Below, one piece after another: positions 1 through 6,201 of a stretch of DNA of 8,784 nucleotides. This DNA comes from CAZVBR01 sp964625755. Its GTDB lineage: Bacteria > Patescibacteriota > Minisyncoccia > Phycocordibacterales > XYD1-FULL-46-19. The stretch lies in contig CAZVBR010000028.1 of assembly GCA_964625755.1 (NCBI GenBank), positions 1-8,784 of the forward strand, in the 5' to 3' direction. Numbering within the stretch: position 1 is the stretch's first letter; each line of letters begins with the position of its first letter. Both the position numbers and the translations under genes were made by a program. The notes beneath the pieces were generated by a model. It did not search any database and had not been told where the DNA came from. It saw only the letters and a list, made by a program, of their open reading frames with translations.

Positions 1-1583
1 GTGGATCGCCTGAAGTCAACTTCCACCTCGAAGGTTGAAGTATCTCCAGCACTAATAACTCGATCTATGTCATCGAACACGATTTGGTCGGAGCCCGGAG
101 CAACTGTCCTGACTCGAGATCCGTCAACATACAGACGAGCTCGGTAGATAACTTGATCCAGATCCTCAGCGCTGGTAGTCGCGTTCACGATCACATCCTC
201 AACGTTTATATCGCTGGCCGAACTGGCTCGAGCATCAACTTCCAAAAGTAACTCGTCGTAAGTTCGGCTATCTTCATCTACTGTATAGGTAGCCCCTTCC
301 GGAGAGTTATCACCAATAGTCAATCGAAGGTCACCTTCGCCAAATCGCTCGTCGAAACTAACTACTGTTTCATCTAAGTCGGTGTCAGGAGCGTACTGCA
401 AGAAGCCGGCTCCGTCTATAGCTCGAATTCCGTCTTGAGGCAAGTAGATACCCGGTTGGTCCTCATCCCGACTTCCAGCCAAAGAGCTAGGAGTGGAAAC
501 TTCGACTGCAAACTCAGCCGTGTCCCCTTCTCGGAGCACTTGGTCCAAACCGGTGAATCGAGCTCGCCACTCGTCGCCGGTCTCTCGGAAATTACCGGAA
601 GTACCGGCCAATGAGGCGATCTCAACTCCGTCCATCATCAGGCGTACTTCATCGAAGTACAACCAAGGTCGGTGTTCAGTGAACCTCAAGTCCATTCGAC
701 CGATCGAAAGATCGGAATCGATGGCCTCAACTTCAAACTCATAGATCACAGCGTCATCACCCAAGTCGATCAACTCGGAGCTTACGCTCATGTCGGTTAC
801 TTCCATGTAACCCTCATCACCTTCCAAGCCAGGCTCGGTCGGTTCGGTAACTTCAATGGTTACCGAGGCATCGGCGGTGTCGCCATCTTCATCTTCACAG
901 GTGACTGTGTAGGTGGTGTCCTCTTCAGGAGATACCTCTACTTCACCGGCAGTGTCCTCGTCGGTGTCAAAACCGTCACCTTCACAGGAAACAGCGTTTT
1001 CTGATTCCCAAGTCAAAGTAACAGACTCTCCTTCTTCAATGGTCTCTCTGTCAGCTGACAGGGAAGCGGAAACCGTGTCCGGATCCTCATCTGGAGGAGT
1101 AACCGGGGCAACCCCAACTCCGGCTCGAGCCGCAGATCGGGAAGCGGGTCCCCAGTAACCTCGGTGAGCGCCGTAAGACACTCCGTGGTCATCCTGGAAA
1201 GCGCCAACCGCGGACTGGGTTCGGCTACCGTAATAGGTGCTCTCGTTACCCGGAGAACCGGCACCGCTTTCAGCTACGGTGTAGCCATTATCATTCAACC
1301 AAACCTGAAGTTCTCGTACTCCCTCACCGGTGGAGCCGGGACCCATGTTGGCTTCCATGCCGGAAGTCATCTCGGTCAACCCGTCAACCGGAGCGGCCTC
1401 TGTATCCATGGCAGCGATAACTGCATCGATAACGCTTTGTTCTACTCCCGCAGCGGTCAAGACATCAGTAAGCTGATCCGCCGTCAAAGCTTCAGCTTGT
1501 TCAGGAGCCGAAACCACACCAACCATCATTACTGCTACGGCCAAGCCGACAGTAATAGTTAATGCATTTTTCAATTTACTCAT
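1..1583 (-). CDS. Secreted acidic peptidoglycan-binding / S-layer-like surface protein (C-terminus off the left edge)
   Basis: The frame is open from ATG at 1583 to the window edge, 527 codons with no stop, so only the N-terminal part is present. Residues 1-32 form a signal peptide: basic MSKLKN, a hydrophobic core (about 8-26), and probable cleavage after AEA at 32. Residues 33-60 are a short helical segment of a kind I recall from Patescibacteria surface proteins. Residues about 82-154 resemble a PG_binding_1 domain (STGEGVRELQVWLNDNGY, AGSPGNESTYYG, then GYWGPASRSA). Residues about 172-247 look like an Ig/PKD-type beta domain with two cysteines, C200 and C229, that may pair. Two beta-rich modules follow (about 259-365 and 418-524), each with a xLxxDG motif and ending in GDTxxFxVEV. 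The protein is rich in Asp and Glu and has no Lys after residue 5. Export and wall or surface-layer association are inferred. The ATG has only a weak, distant AGG upstream. Plus-strand frames over this gene are shadows. Confident as a secreted surface protein; exact role unknown. Confidence 0.88.
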   Translation of the reverse strand, partial: MSKLKNALTITVGLAVAVMMVGVVSAPEQAEALTADQLTDVLTAAGVEQSVIDAVIAAMDTEAAPVDGLTEMTSGMEANMGPGSTGEGVRELQVWLNDNGYTVAESGAGSPGNESTYYGSRTQSAVGAFQDDHGVSYGAHRGYWGPASRSAARAGVGVAPVTPPDEDPDTVSASLSADRETIEEGESVTLTWESENAVSCEGDGFDTDEDTAGEVEVSPEEDTTYTVTCEDEDGDTADASVTIEVTEPTEPGLEGDEGYMEVTDMSVSSELIDLGDDAVIYEFEVEAIDSDLSIGRMDLRFTEHRPWLYFDEVRLMMDGVEIASLAGTSGNFRETGDEWRARFTGLDQVLREGDTAEFAVEVSTPSSLAGSRDEDQPGIYLPQDGIRAIDGAGFLQYAPDTDLDETVVSFDERFGEGDLRLTIGDNSPEGATYTVDEDSRTYDELLLEVDARASSASDINVEDVIVNATTSAEDLDQVIYRARLYVDGSRVRTVAPGSDQIVFDDIDRVISAGDTSTFEVEVDFRRS

Positions 1584-1617
1584 AAATAACTTATAATTAC
1601 CTGCTAATTTATTAACG

Positions 1618-1763
1618 ACCTCTCTCTTACTCAAAACAGCACCAACGATCTTGGTTTCATTTTTAAACTCGCAAGATCGCGATCGATGACACTTTAAAAT
1701 AATGGGTGTCTTTTTTCGATCCGGCTCAATTACAGTAGCACTGTTTTGAGCAAGAGAAGAGGT
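1618..1763 (-). promoter_or_regulatory. Structured 5' leader element of the surface-protein gene (long imperfect hairpin)
   Basis: An inverted repeat pairs 1618-1643 with 1737-1763, with one bulged base (1757). Twenty-two of 26 positions are Watson-Crick. The other four (1629/1751, 1640/1740, 1641/1739, 1643/1737) are all G-U pairs if the minus strand is the RNA, but A-C mismatches on the plus strand. The helix can continue inward through 1644/1736, a mismatch, 1646/1734 (G-U) and 1647/1733. The enclosed bases hold an 8-bp perfect stem (1646-1653 with 1672-1679, competing with the innermost pairs) and a 5-bp stem (1688-1692 with 1706-1710), giving a possible three-way junction. The element ends 34 bases before the ATG at 1583 and lies downstream of the predicted promoter, so it would be in the mRNA leader. 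Function is not known: mRNA stability, RNase III processing or translation control are all possible. A small inverted-repeat mobile element is the main alternative. Confidence 0.55.
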
Positions 1764-1949
1764 GCCATATTTCAGAGTCGACTTCGACACAAGTCCACCC
1801 TAAAATTACTCGACTAATAATTTTTTTTACCAACCTCTTTCGCCTTCGACCACGCCTCCTTTATACCAAGAAAGCCGATCGCTAAACGAAAGGTTAATAA
1901 ACTAAAATAATTTATCCACTCAGACATGAACTATCATTCATCCGTTATG

Positions 1950-1977
1950 CTTATGGTTGTCTTTATTCAATTGTCAA
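1950..1977 (-). promoter_or_regulatory. Predicted sigma70-type promoter of the surface-protein gene
   Basis: On the minus strand a perfect -35 TTGACA (1972-1977) is followed after 16 bases by CATAAG (1950-1955), which matches TATAAT at four of six positions. Transcription would start near 1943 and give a leader of about 360 nt before the ATG at 1583, containing the long hairpin. It is the best promoter match I found upstream of that gene. A weaker TTGTGT ... TATGGC pair with 17-base spacing lies nearer the gene, at about 1765-1793. Confidence 0.45.
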
Positions 1978-2072
1978 CGAACAGTCGATCAGTAAACTTA
2001 TCTGTTCTTTCACTCGCTACCCATATTATATTCGGTAATCATCAAACTGGCAAATATTTACCCATGATCTTA

Positions 2073-2081
2073 TGTGGATAA
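2073..2081 (-). other. Perfect DnaA-box consensus
   Basis: The minus strand reads TTATCCACA, the high-affinity bacterial DnaA box. A one-mismatch copy, TTATCCACT, lies on the plus strand at 1912-1920, and an A/T-only-like stretch follows at about 2140-2215. This is the right kind of material for an origin, but two boxes without a dnaA or dnaN neighbour do not make one. A chance match or a regulatory DnaA site remains possible. Confidence 0.25.
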
Positions 2082-2274
2082 CTTTCTTTACCTTAGCTTG
2101 AGATCGCCGACAGTTCGGGTACACGATCTTCAACTTACAACAAATTTTATCTTCTTTCATTATGATAAAAGAAAAAAACAAAAAGTCAAACAAAAAAACG
2201 TTATTTTAAAAGAATCTGACTCGGCACCTTAACCAACAGAAAAGTTCTCCGGCCCGGGAAAGAAAAAACCGCTT

Positions 2275-3111
2275 TTAAGCCAGATCGTATCGACTCCAGC
2301 GCTTCTCCCCTTGCTTCTTTAAGATCCCCTGCTCGACCATCTCAACCAACTCTCGTTGAATGGTTTTGGTGCTACAGTCCGGAATATGAGTCGCCAGATC
2401 TCGAACCGAAGACCAGCCTCGTTCGGCCAACAACCGCTTGATCTCTTCCTTGCGTTTTACCTTGGAGTCAACCGACCCTCCCACACCGGATCCTGAACCT
2501 GACACCCGAGCAGTTGAGGACTTGCCGGTAGTCGCTCCCGCCTGAGCCGGATCCGACTGTTTTGAGCTGTTAACCCGGTCCGGGCCATTGGTCGTGAGAT
2601 CATCGGCCGAAACTGAAAATGGTCGGTCGGAGACATTTCTCCGCTGAGACACTCCGGAGGTCGACGGAGAGCTGCCCTCCGCTAACTCACCGGTCGGTTC
2701 CGGCGCTTTAAGAGTTGAAGCAAAATCAGTCGCCCGGGATTTTAAGTTCTCGTAGAGATACTGATACTCCTGCAACAGGATCGTGCAATTAACAGCCGAG
2801 ACCACCGCCCCGGCTCTGGCCACCTCAAGCAGAGAGATAATTTTTTCCAGATCAACAGACAAGCGATCTGTCATAACCTGACTATAAAAGACAGGTCCGT
2901 GTTCATCGGTATAGCTTCTGTCTTTTAATGACCAGTAGTTCTTACGGTCAGTAATAAAGGACACCGCCTGACTCCGTAGTCGCCATTTCAGCGGCTCGCT
3001 GTCCGAAACGGATTCGGTTACGGCATAGATACCGACAGCCAAGCGCTCGAGTTTCTTTTCGGTAAACCAGACAATATTTCTATTGGCCAACGTTTTGTCC
3101 TTTATGGTCAT
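2275..3111 (-). CDS. Winged-helix (DeoR-like HTH) protein with Ser/Gly-rich linker, probable transcriptional regulator
   Basis: Starting at ATG 3111 the product has 278 residues. Residues about 12-60 are a conserved-looking N-terminal segment (EKKLERLAVGIYAVTES, then EPLKWRLRSQAV) that I recall from uncharacterised Patescibacteria proteins. Residues 61-130 are mostly helical. Residues about 131-216 are a low-complexity Ser/Gly/Pro/Thr linker. Residues about 218-278 form a winged helix-turn-helix: KRKEEIKRLLAERG, a turn, then CSTKTIQRELVEMVEQG as likely recognition helix and a GILKKQGEKRW wing. There is no signal peptide or membrane segment, so it should act in the cytoplasm, probably on DNA. 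The frame continues upstream to a TTG at 3168, but that start is unlikely because the promoter's -10 box would sit inside codons 2-3. No Shine-Dalgarno is visible. The repeat array over its promoter makes autoregulation plausible but unproven; ligand and targets are unknown. Confidence 0.8.
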   Translation of the reverse strand: MTIKDKTLANRNIVWFTEKKLERLAVGIYAVTESVSDSEPLKWRLRSQAVSFITDRKNYWSLKDRSYTDEHGPVFYSQVMTDRLSVDLEKIISLLEVARAGAVVSAVNCTILLQEYQYLYENLKSRATDFASTLKAPEPTGELAEGSSPSTSGVSQRRNVSDRPFSVSADDLTTNGPDRVNSSKQSDPAQAGATTGKSSTARVSGSGSGVGGSVDSKVKRKEEIKRLLAERGWSSVRDLATHIPDCSTKTIQRELVEMVEQGILKKQGEKRWSRYDLA

Positions 3112-3163
3112 AGTGTACTTTAGATGTCTTTTAGTAATTCTAATGTCTTTTATGTGTCCTTTA
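3096..3163 (+). repeat. Array of five TGTCYTTTA-like direct repeats over promoter and start of the winged-helix gene
   Basis: Plus-strand copies: TGTCCTTTA (3096-3104), TGTACTTTA (3114-3122), TGTCTTTTA (3125-3133), TGTCTTTTA (3144-3152) and TGTCCTTTA (3155-3163). Start-to-start distances are 18, 11, 19 and 11, so two pairs spaced 11 bases recur with a 30-base period. Tandem sites 11 bases apart resemble the direct-repeat operators of OmpR/PhoB-type regulators, although the word differs. The array runs from the -10 box to codons 3-5 of the gene and could act as an operator. It could instead be an RNA-level motif (TAAARGACA in the sense strand). Confidence 0.55.
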
Positions 3164-3188
3164 TACAAAATATTCGACTTCTTGTCAA
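3160..3188 (-). promoter_or_regulatory. Strong sigma70-type promoter of the winged-helix gene
   Basis: The minus strand reads TTGACA (3183-3188), a 17-base spacer, then TATAAA (3160-3165). That is a perfect -35, optimal spacing and a five-of-six -10. Transcription would start near 3153, giving a leader of about 42 nt before the ATG at 3111. The -10 box overlaps the outermost TGTCCTTTA repeat (3155-3163). Confidence 0.75.
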
Positions 3189-3459
3189 GACATTATATAT
3201 CAGACAAAGATTTATGTCCAATAGGATCTCTTGGGTGTCGGGCGGTGTCGTTTACCTTGATCCTCCGAATCTGTGGTTGATCACTTTTTAAGGGTTCCTA
3301 CCTCTAAGGCCGACTTTTGACTTTGCCGGTAGGTTTTCATTTTTCACCGGCGGTACTTACTGCTTTTGACTTCTCCGGTTACTTGCCCAAATAGCAGTAT
3401 TTCTTCCCCGAGATCTCTACCGAGAGAATTTCATGTTCCTTACATTTAGCGGTCAACTC
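3189..3459. other. Divergent intergenic region dense in short inverted and direct repeats
   Basis: No convincing gene. It contains inverted pairs CCTACC/GGTAGG (3297-3302, 3328-3333), GCCGGT/ACCGGC (3325-3330, 3346-3351), TACTGC/GCAGTA (3358-3363, 3394-3399) and TCTCT/AGAGA with an ACCG loop (3414-3427). There are also two 17-base direct repeats differing at two positions (3314-3330 and 3363-3379, beginning CTTTTGACTT and ending CCGGT). A possible minus-strand promoter, TTGACC (3451-3456) with 17-base spacing to TGAAAT, would transcribe this stretch leftward as a structured leader or small RNA. Within it a 19-codon minus-strand frame (3281-3340) is too short to trust. Confidence 0.35.
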
Positions 3460-3468
3460 TGGTATAAT
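3460..3468 (+). promoter_or_regulatory. Extended -10 promoter of ftsK
   Basis: TGG followed by a perfect TATAAT (3463-3468) is an extended -10 element. The -35 position 17 bases upstream (3440-3445, TTACAT) matches poorly, which is usual for extended -10 promoters. The start would be near 3475, leaving about 26 nt before the ftsK ATG with no Shine-Dalgarno. Confidence 0.65.
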
Positions 3469-3500
3469 CGGGCTATAAAATAACAAATATAGCAACCGTC

Positions 3501-5699
3501 ATGCCGAAAAAAACAAAAAAAGAACCAGCACGAAATTTGCCAAAGATCGAACTAAAACAAGAGACCAAAAACACTATCTGGGGGATCGTATTTTTTGTCT
3601 TCGGACTATTTTTCATTCTGGCCAGATTTAATTACGCCGGACCAGCCGGTGAACACAGTTATAATTTTTTAAGTAACTTATTCGGATCGGGATTTATCTT
3701 AATACCGGCAACTTTTATTATTCTCAGTTTATCCGCCTGGCAGGCCATCTCGACTCATTTCTTAACTCAGAGGATCATCGGTGGCGGGGCTCTTTTTCTC
3801 TCAAGCCTGGGAACCCTGGCGGTAATATCAAATCAAATCCAAAACCAGGTCATCTCGGGAGGAGTGATCGGCGGCTGGCTCACCGCCCCGCTTTTGATGC
3901 TTTTTGATTTTTACATCACTCTCCTGTTACTCCTGGCGATCATGGTCATTTCGATCCTGGTCATCTTCGACACCCATATCGGCCTCGGTAACCTCCTTAG
4001 TCGGTGGTGGGTCAAGCAACCAAAAGTCGGCTCGGAAACAAACCAAGAAGAAAAACCGGAAGAAGATGATGAACCGGTTCTACTGGAAGAGCAAGAAGAA
4101 GCAGTAGAAGAAAAAGAGCCCCCCAAAAAAGGCCGGACCAAAACCGACGAAGACGAGTCCGAAACCAAGGCCAGTATCTTGTCAGCTATGCCGTTCTTCT
4201 CCGGTCGATCGAGCACCGAATCCTTCACCCCGCCACCAGTCGCCCTCTTGAGCAAAGACTCCGGCAAACCCGGCGCCGGGAACATCAAAGCCAACAGCAA
4301 TATCATAAAAAGAACTTTGGCTAACTTCGGGATCCAGGTCGAGATGGATGAAGTGACAGTCGGACCTTCGATCACCCGTTACGCCCTCAAGCCGGCCGAA
4401 GGAGTAAAAGTGTCCCGGATCTTGGGCCTGCAAAACGATCTTTCTTTAGCTCTTGCCGCCCACCCGATTCGGATCGAAGCGCCGATCCCGGGCAAACCCT
4501 TGGTCGGCATAGAGATCCCGAATAACGTAAAAACCACCGTCGGACTCGGCTCCATGCTCTCAAGCAAAGAGTTCACGGAAAATCCAAATCCCCTTCTTCT
4601 GTCTTTGGGGCGTGGGATCTCCGGTCAAATGCATTTTGCCAACCTGGCTAAAGCTCCGCATCTTCTGATCGCCGGGGCAACCGGATCCGGAAAATCGGTC
4701 ATGATCCATTCGGCTATTCTGTCTTTGCTGTACAAAAATCCACCGGATAACCTCCGGATGATCATGGTCGACCCCAAACGGGTGGAATTAACCCTGTACA
4801 AAAACACCCCCCACCTCCTGACTCCGGTCATCACCAACGCCAAAAAAGCCATTACCGCTTTACGCTGGGCAGCCGAAGAAATGGATAGACGTTACGACAT
4901 TCTGGAAAAGGAAGCGGTCAGAGATATCAGCTCCTACCATAAAAACATTGTGGAGCCGGCTTTAGCCAAACAAGCCAAACAGAGAAAGAAGGAGAGCTCC
5001 GAAGAGGAAGAAATTGGAGATGACATAGAAAGGATGCCCTACATTGTCATCATAATAGATGAATTGGCCGACATCATGTCGAGTTACCCCCGGGAGCTGG
5101 AAGCAGCGATCGTACGCCTGGCTCAAATGTCCCGGGCGGTAGGGATCCATCTTTTGGTCTCGACCCAACGGCCAAGTGTAGAAGTGATCACCGGCTTGAT
5201 CAAGGCCAACATCCCCGCCCGGATCGCCTTGCAGGTTGCCTCTCAGATAGACTCCCGAACCATCCTGGATATGCCGGGAGCGGAAAAATTGTTGGGGGCC
5301 GGAGATATGCTCTTTTTGTCCGGAGAAATGTCCAAACCCACCCGACTGCAATCAACTATGGTTACCGAAGAAGAGGTCAAAAAAGTCGTAAATCATCTAA
5401 AGAACCAATACGCCGACCAACTATCCGAAGAATTATCCTTAAGCGAAGAAGAAGAAAAAGACCGATTGTACCAGGGGCAAGTTGACGACAACGAAGAAGA
5501 CGCGCTGTATGAAGATGCTCGAGAAGCCGTGATCAAGGCCCAAAAAGCCTCAGCTTCTTACCTGCAAAGAAAACTGAAAGTCGGCTATGCCCGAGCCGCT
5601 CGCCTGCTTGATATGCTTGAGGAGCGAGGTGTTATCGGGCCCGGGGAAGGAGCCAAACCAAGAGACATATACGAAAAACCCCCGAGCGAAACCGAGTAA
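3501..5699 (+). CDS. ftsK: FtsK/SpoIIIE-type DNA translocase
   Basis: A membrane-anchored, ATP-driven double-stranded DNA pump that clears and aligns chromosomes at the division septum. The 732-residue product is complete. Residues about 25-157 hold roughly four membrane segments (25-42, 62-80, 92-110, and one or two within 120-157). Residues 170-245 are a short, highly charged linker, much shorter than in E. coli FtsK and closer to SpoIIIE-size proteins. The motor follows: alpha part about 250-355, then a RecA-like beta part with Walker A GATGSGKS (392-399), the MVDPKRVEL motif, Walker B IVIIIDELAD (D520, E521), and STQRPSVEVITGLIKANIP. A Lys/Glu-rich stretch just before Walker B (about 480-510) and an acidic stretch after the motor (about 640-675) are variable. 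Residues about 678-724 are the gamma winged helix (YLQRKLKVGYARAARLLDML) that reads polar chromosome sequences. It is first in a plus-strand cluster and has its own extended -10 promoter. Confidence 0.97.
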   Translation: MPKKTKKEPARNLPKIELKQETKNTIWGIVFFVFGLFFILARFNYAGPAGEHSYNFLSNLFGSGFILIPATFIILSLSAWQAISTHFLTQRIIGGGALFLSSLGTLAVISNQIQNQVISGGVIGGWLTAPLLMLFDFYITLLLLLAIMVISILVIFDTHIGLGNLLSRWWVKQPKVGSETNQEEKPEEDDEPVLLEEQEEAVEEKEPPKKGRTKTDEDESETKASILSAMPFFSGRSSTESFTPPPVALLSKDSGKPGAGNIKANSNIIKRTLANFGIQVEMDEVTVGPSITRYALKPAEGVKVSRILGLQNDLSLALAAHPIRIEAPIPGKPLVGIEIPNNVKTTVGLGSMLSSKEFTENPNPLLLSLGRGISGQMHFANLAKAPHLLIAGATGSGKSVMIHSAILSLLYKNPPDNLRMIMVDPKRVELTLYKNTPHLLTPVITNAKKAITALRWAAEEMDRRYDILEKEAVRDISSYHKNIVEPALAKQAKQRKKESSEEEEIGDDIERMPYIVIIIDELADIMSSYPRELEAAIVRLAQMSRAVGIHLLVSTQRPSVEVITGLIKANIPARIALQVASQIDSRTILDMPGAEKLLGAGDMLFLSGEMSKPTRLQSTMVTEEEVKKVVNHLKNQYADQLSEELSLSEEEEKDRLYQGQVDDNEEDALYEDAREAVIKAQKASASYLQRKLKVGYARAARLLDMLEERGVIGPGEGAKPRDIYEKPPSETE

Positions 5700-5819
5700 T
5701 CGGCCACGAGGTCGACCGCGCACCGGATTGGTTTAACCCGCCCCAAAAACCCGAAATTCCGCCCCCTCCCCCGAACCGATCCTGAAACTTATAAAACCGT
5801 TCTTAAACTTTCATCTATT

Positions 5820-6170
5820 ATGACCCGGATCAATCTTCTCCCCTCGATCATTATCTTATCAGCCATAATTTTGGTAGCTGTAGGGGTAACCGTTTTTTCA
5901 ACCATCGACCTGGCCCGGGGTCCGGAATTATCGAATATCTCTCCGGCCAACGGCACGGTTTTGACCGATCCCTTGATAACCGTCGAAGGCCGAGTCGACC
6001 GAATCAATCGCCTCTACTTTAACGATCGACAGATATTTGCCGATCCGGATCAAAAATTCAGCGAATCATTGCTCCTGTTGCCCGGGTATAATATACTGAC
6101 CATCAGAGCCCAAGATCAGTTTGAACGAGAAGTAAAAAAGAAACTAAATCTGATATATCAACCGTCATAA
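5820..6170 (+). CDS. Small membrane-anchored protein with glucodextranase-B / Ig-like domain
   Basis: The 116-residue product starts with one hydrophobic helix (about 6-27) that would act as an uncleaved anchor. A short extracytoplasmic beta domain of about 80 residues follows, starting at LSNISPANGTVLTDPLITVEG and including a LLPGYNILTIRAQDQFE segment. This pattern (a PxNGxxxxxPxxxxxG opening and a PGxNxxxxxAxD close) is typical of Glucodextran_B/Ig-like accessory domains, which are binding or structural and not catalytic. It lies 120 bases after ftsK and 31 bases before recA, so co-transcription is likely. From memory, comparable small proteins occur between ftsK and recA in other Patescibacteria; that needs checking. 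Substrate and partner are unknown. No Shine-Dalgarno precedes the ATG. The 120-base gap before it is C-rich and shows no clear promoter or terminator. Confidence 0.8.
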   Translation: MTRINLLPSIIILSAIILVAVGVTVFSTIDLARGPELSNISPANGTVLTDPLITVEGRVDRINRLYFNDRQIFADPDQKFSESLLLLPGYNILTIRAQDQFEREVKKKLNLIYQPS

Positions 6171-6201
6171 TATTAATAATCACTTTAAGCGAGCTTTCAT
6201 T

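Larger units (their letters stand above)
1764..2274. other. AT-rich intergenic stretch without a gene
   Basis: No credible coding frame is visible. Besides the minus-strand promoter at 1950-1977 it holds an AGTCGACT palindrome (1776-1783), a DnaA-box-like TTATCCACT (1912-1920), a perfect TTATCCACA on the minus strand (2073-2081), and a run of A-tracts at 2167-2198. The A-tracts lie about 7 bases apart, not in helical phase. Immediately after the stop of the winged-helix gene, minus-strand T-runs (2261-2266 and further on at 2192-2198) could help end that transcript, but I see no strong hairpin in front of them. Confidence 0.5.

Noticed and set aside
493..1562. Several plus-strand frames (493-744, 672-1004, 913-1158, 1164-1562) and short minus frames in other phases
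   Set aside because: They lie opposite or inside the continuous 527-codon minus-strand surface protein, which has a signal peptide and recognisable domains.
1688..1716. Plus-strand terminator (GACAC/GTGTC stem then TTTTTT)
   Set aside because: The stem is only 5 bp with a 13-base loop and no plus-strand gene lies upstream; more likely part of the minus-strand leader structure.
1619..1762. Small inverted-repeat mobile element (MITE)
   Set aside because: The flanks show no target duplication, there is no second copy in the window, and the arm differences fit an mRNA helix better. Not excluded.
3083..3280. 65-codon plus-strand frame
   Set aside because: It is antisense to the start of the winged-helix gene and crosses its promoter; composition looks like translated AT-rich non-coding DNA.
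3281..3340. 19-codon minus-strand frame in the ftsK upstream region
   Set aside because: Too short, no clear ribosome site and no recognisable peptide.
3911..5351. Minus-strand frames opposite ftsK (for example 3911-4375 and 4962-5351)
   Set aside because: They are shadows of a certain FtsK coding region; Ser- and Gly-rich composition is typical of antisense reading.
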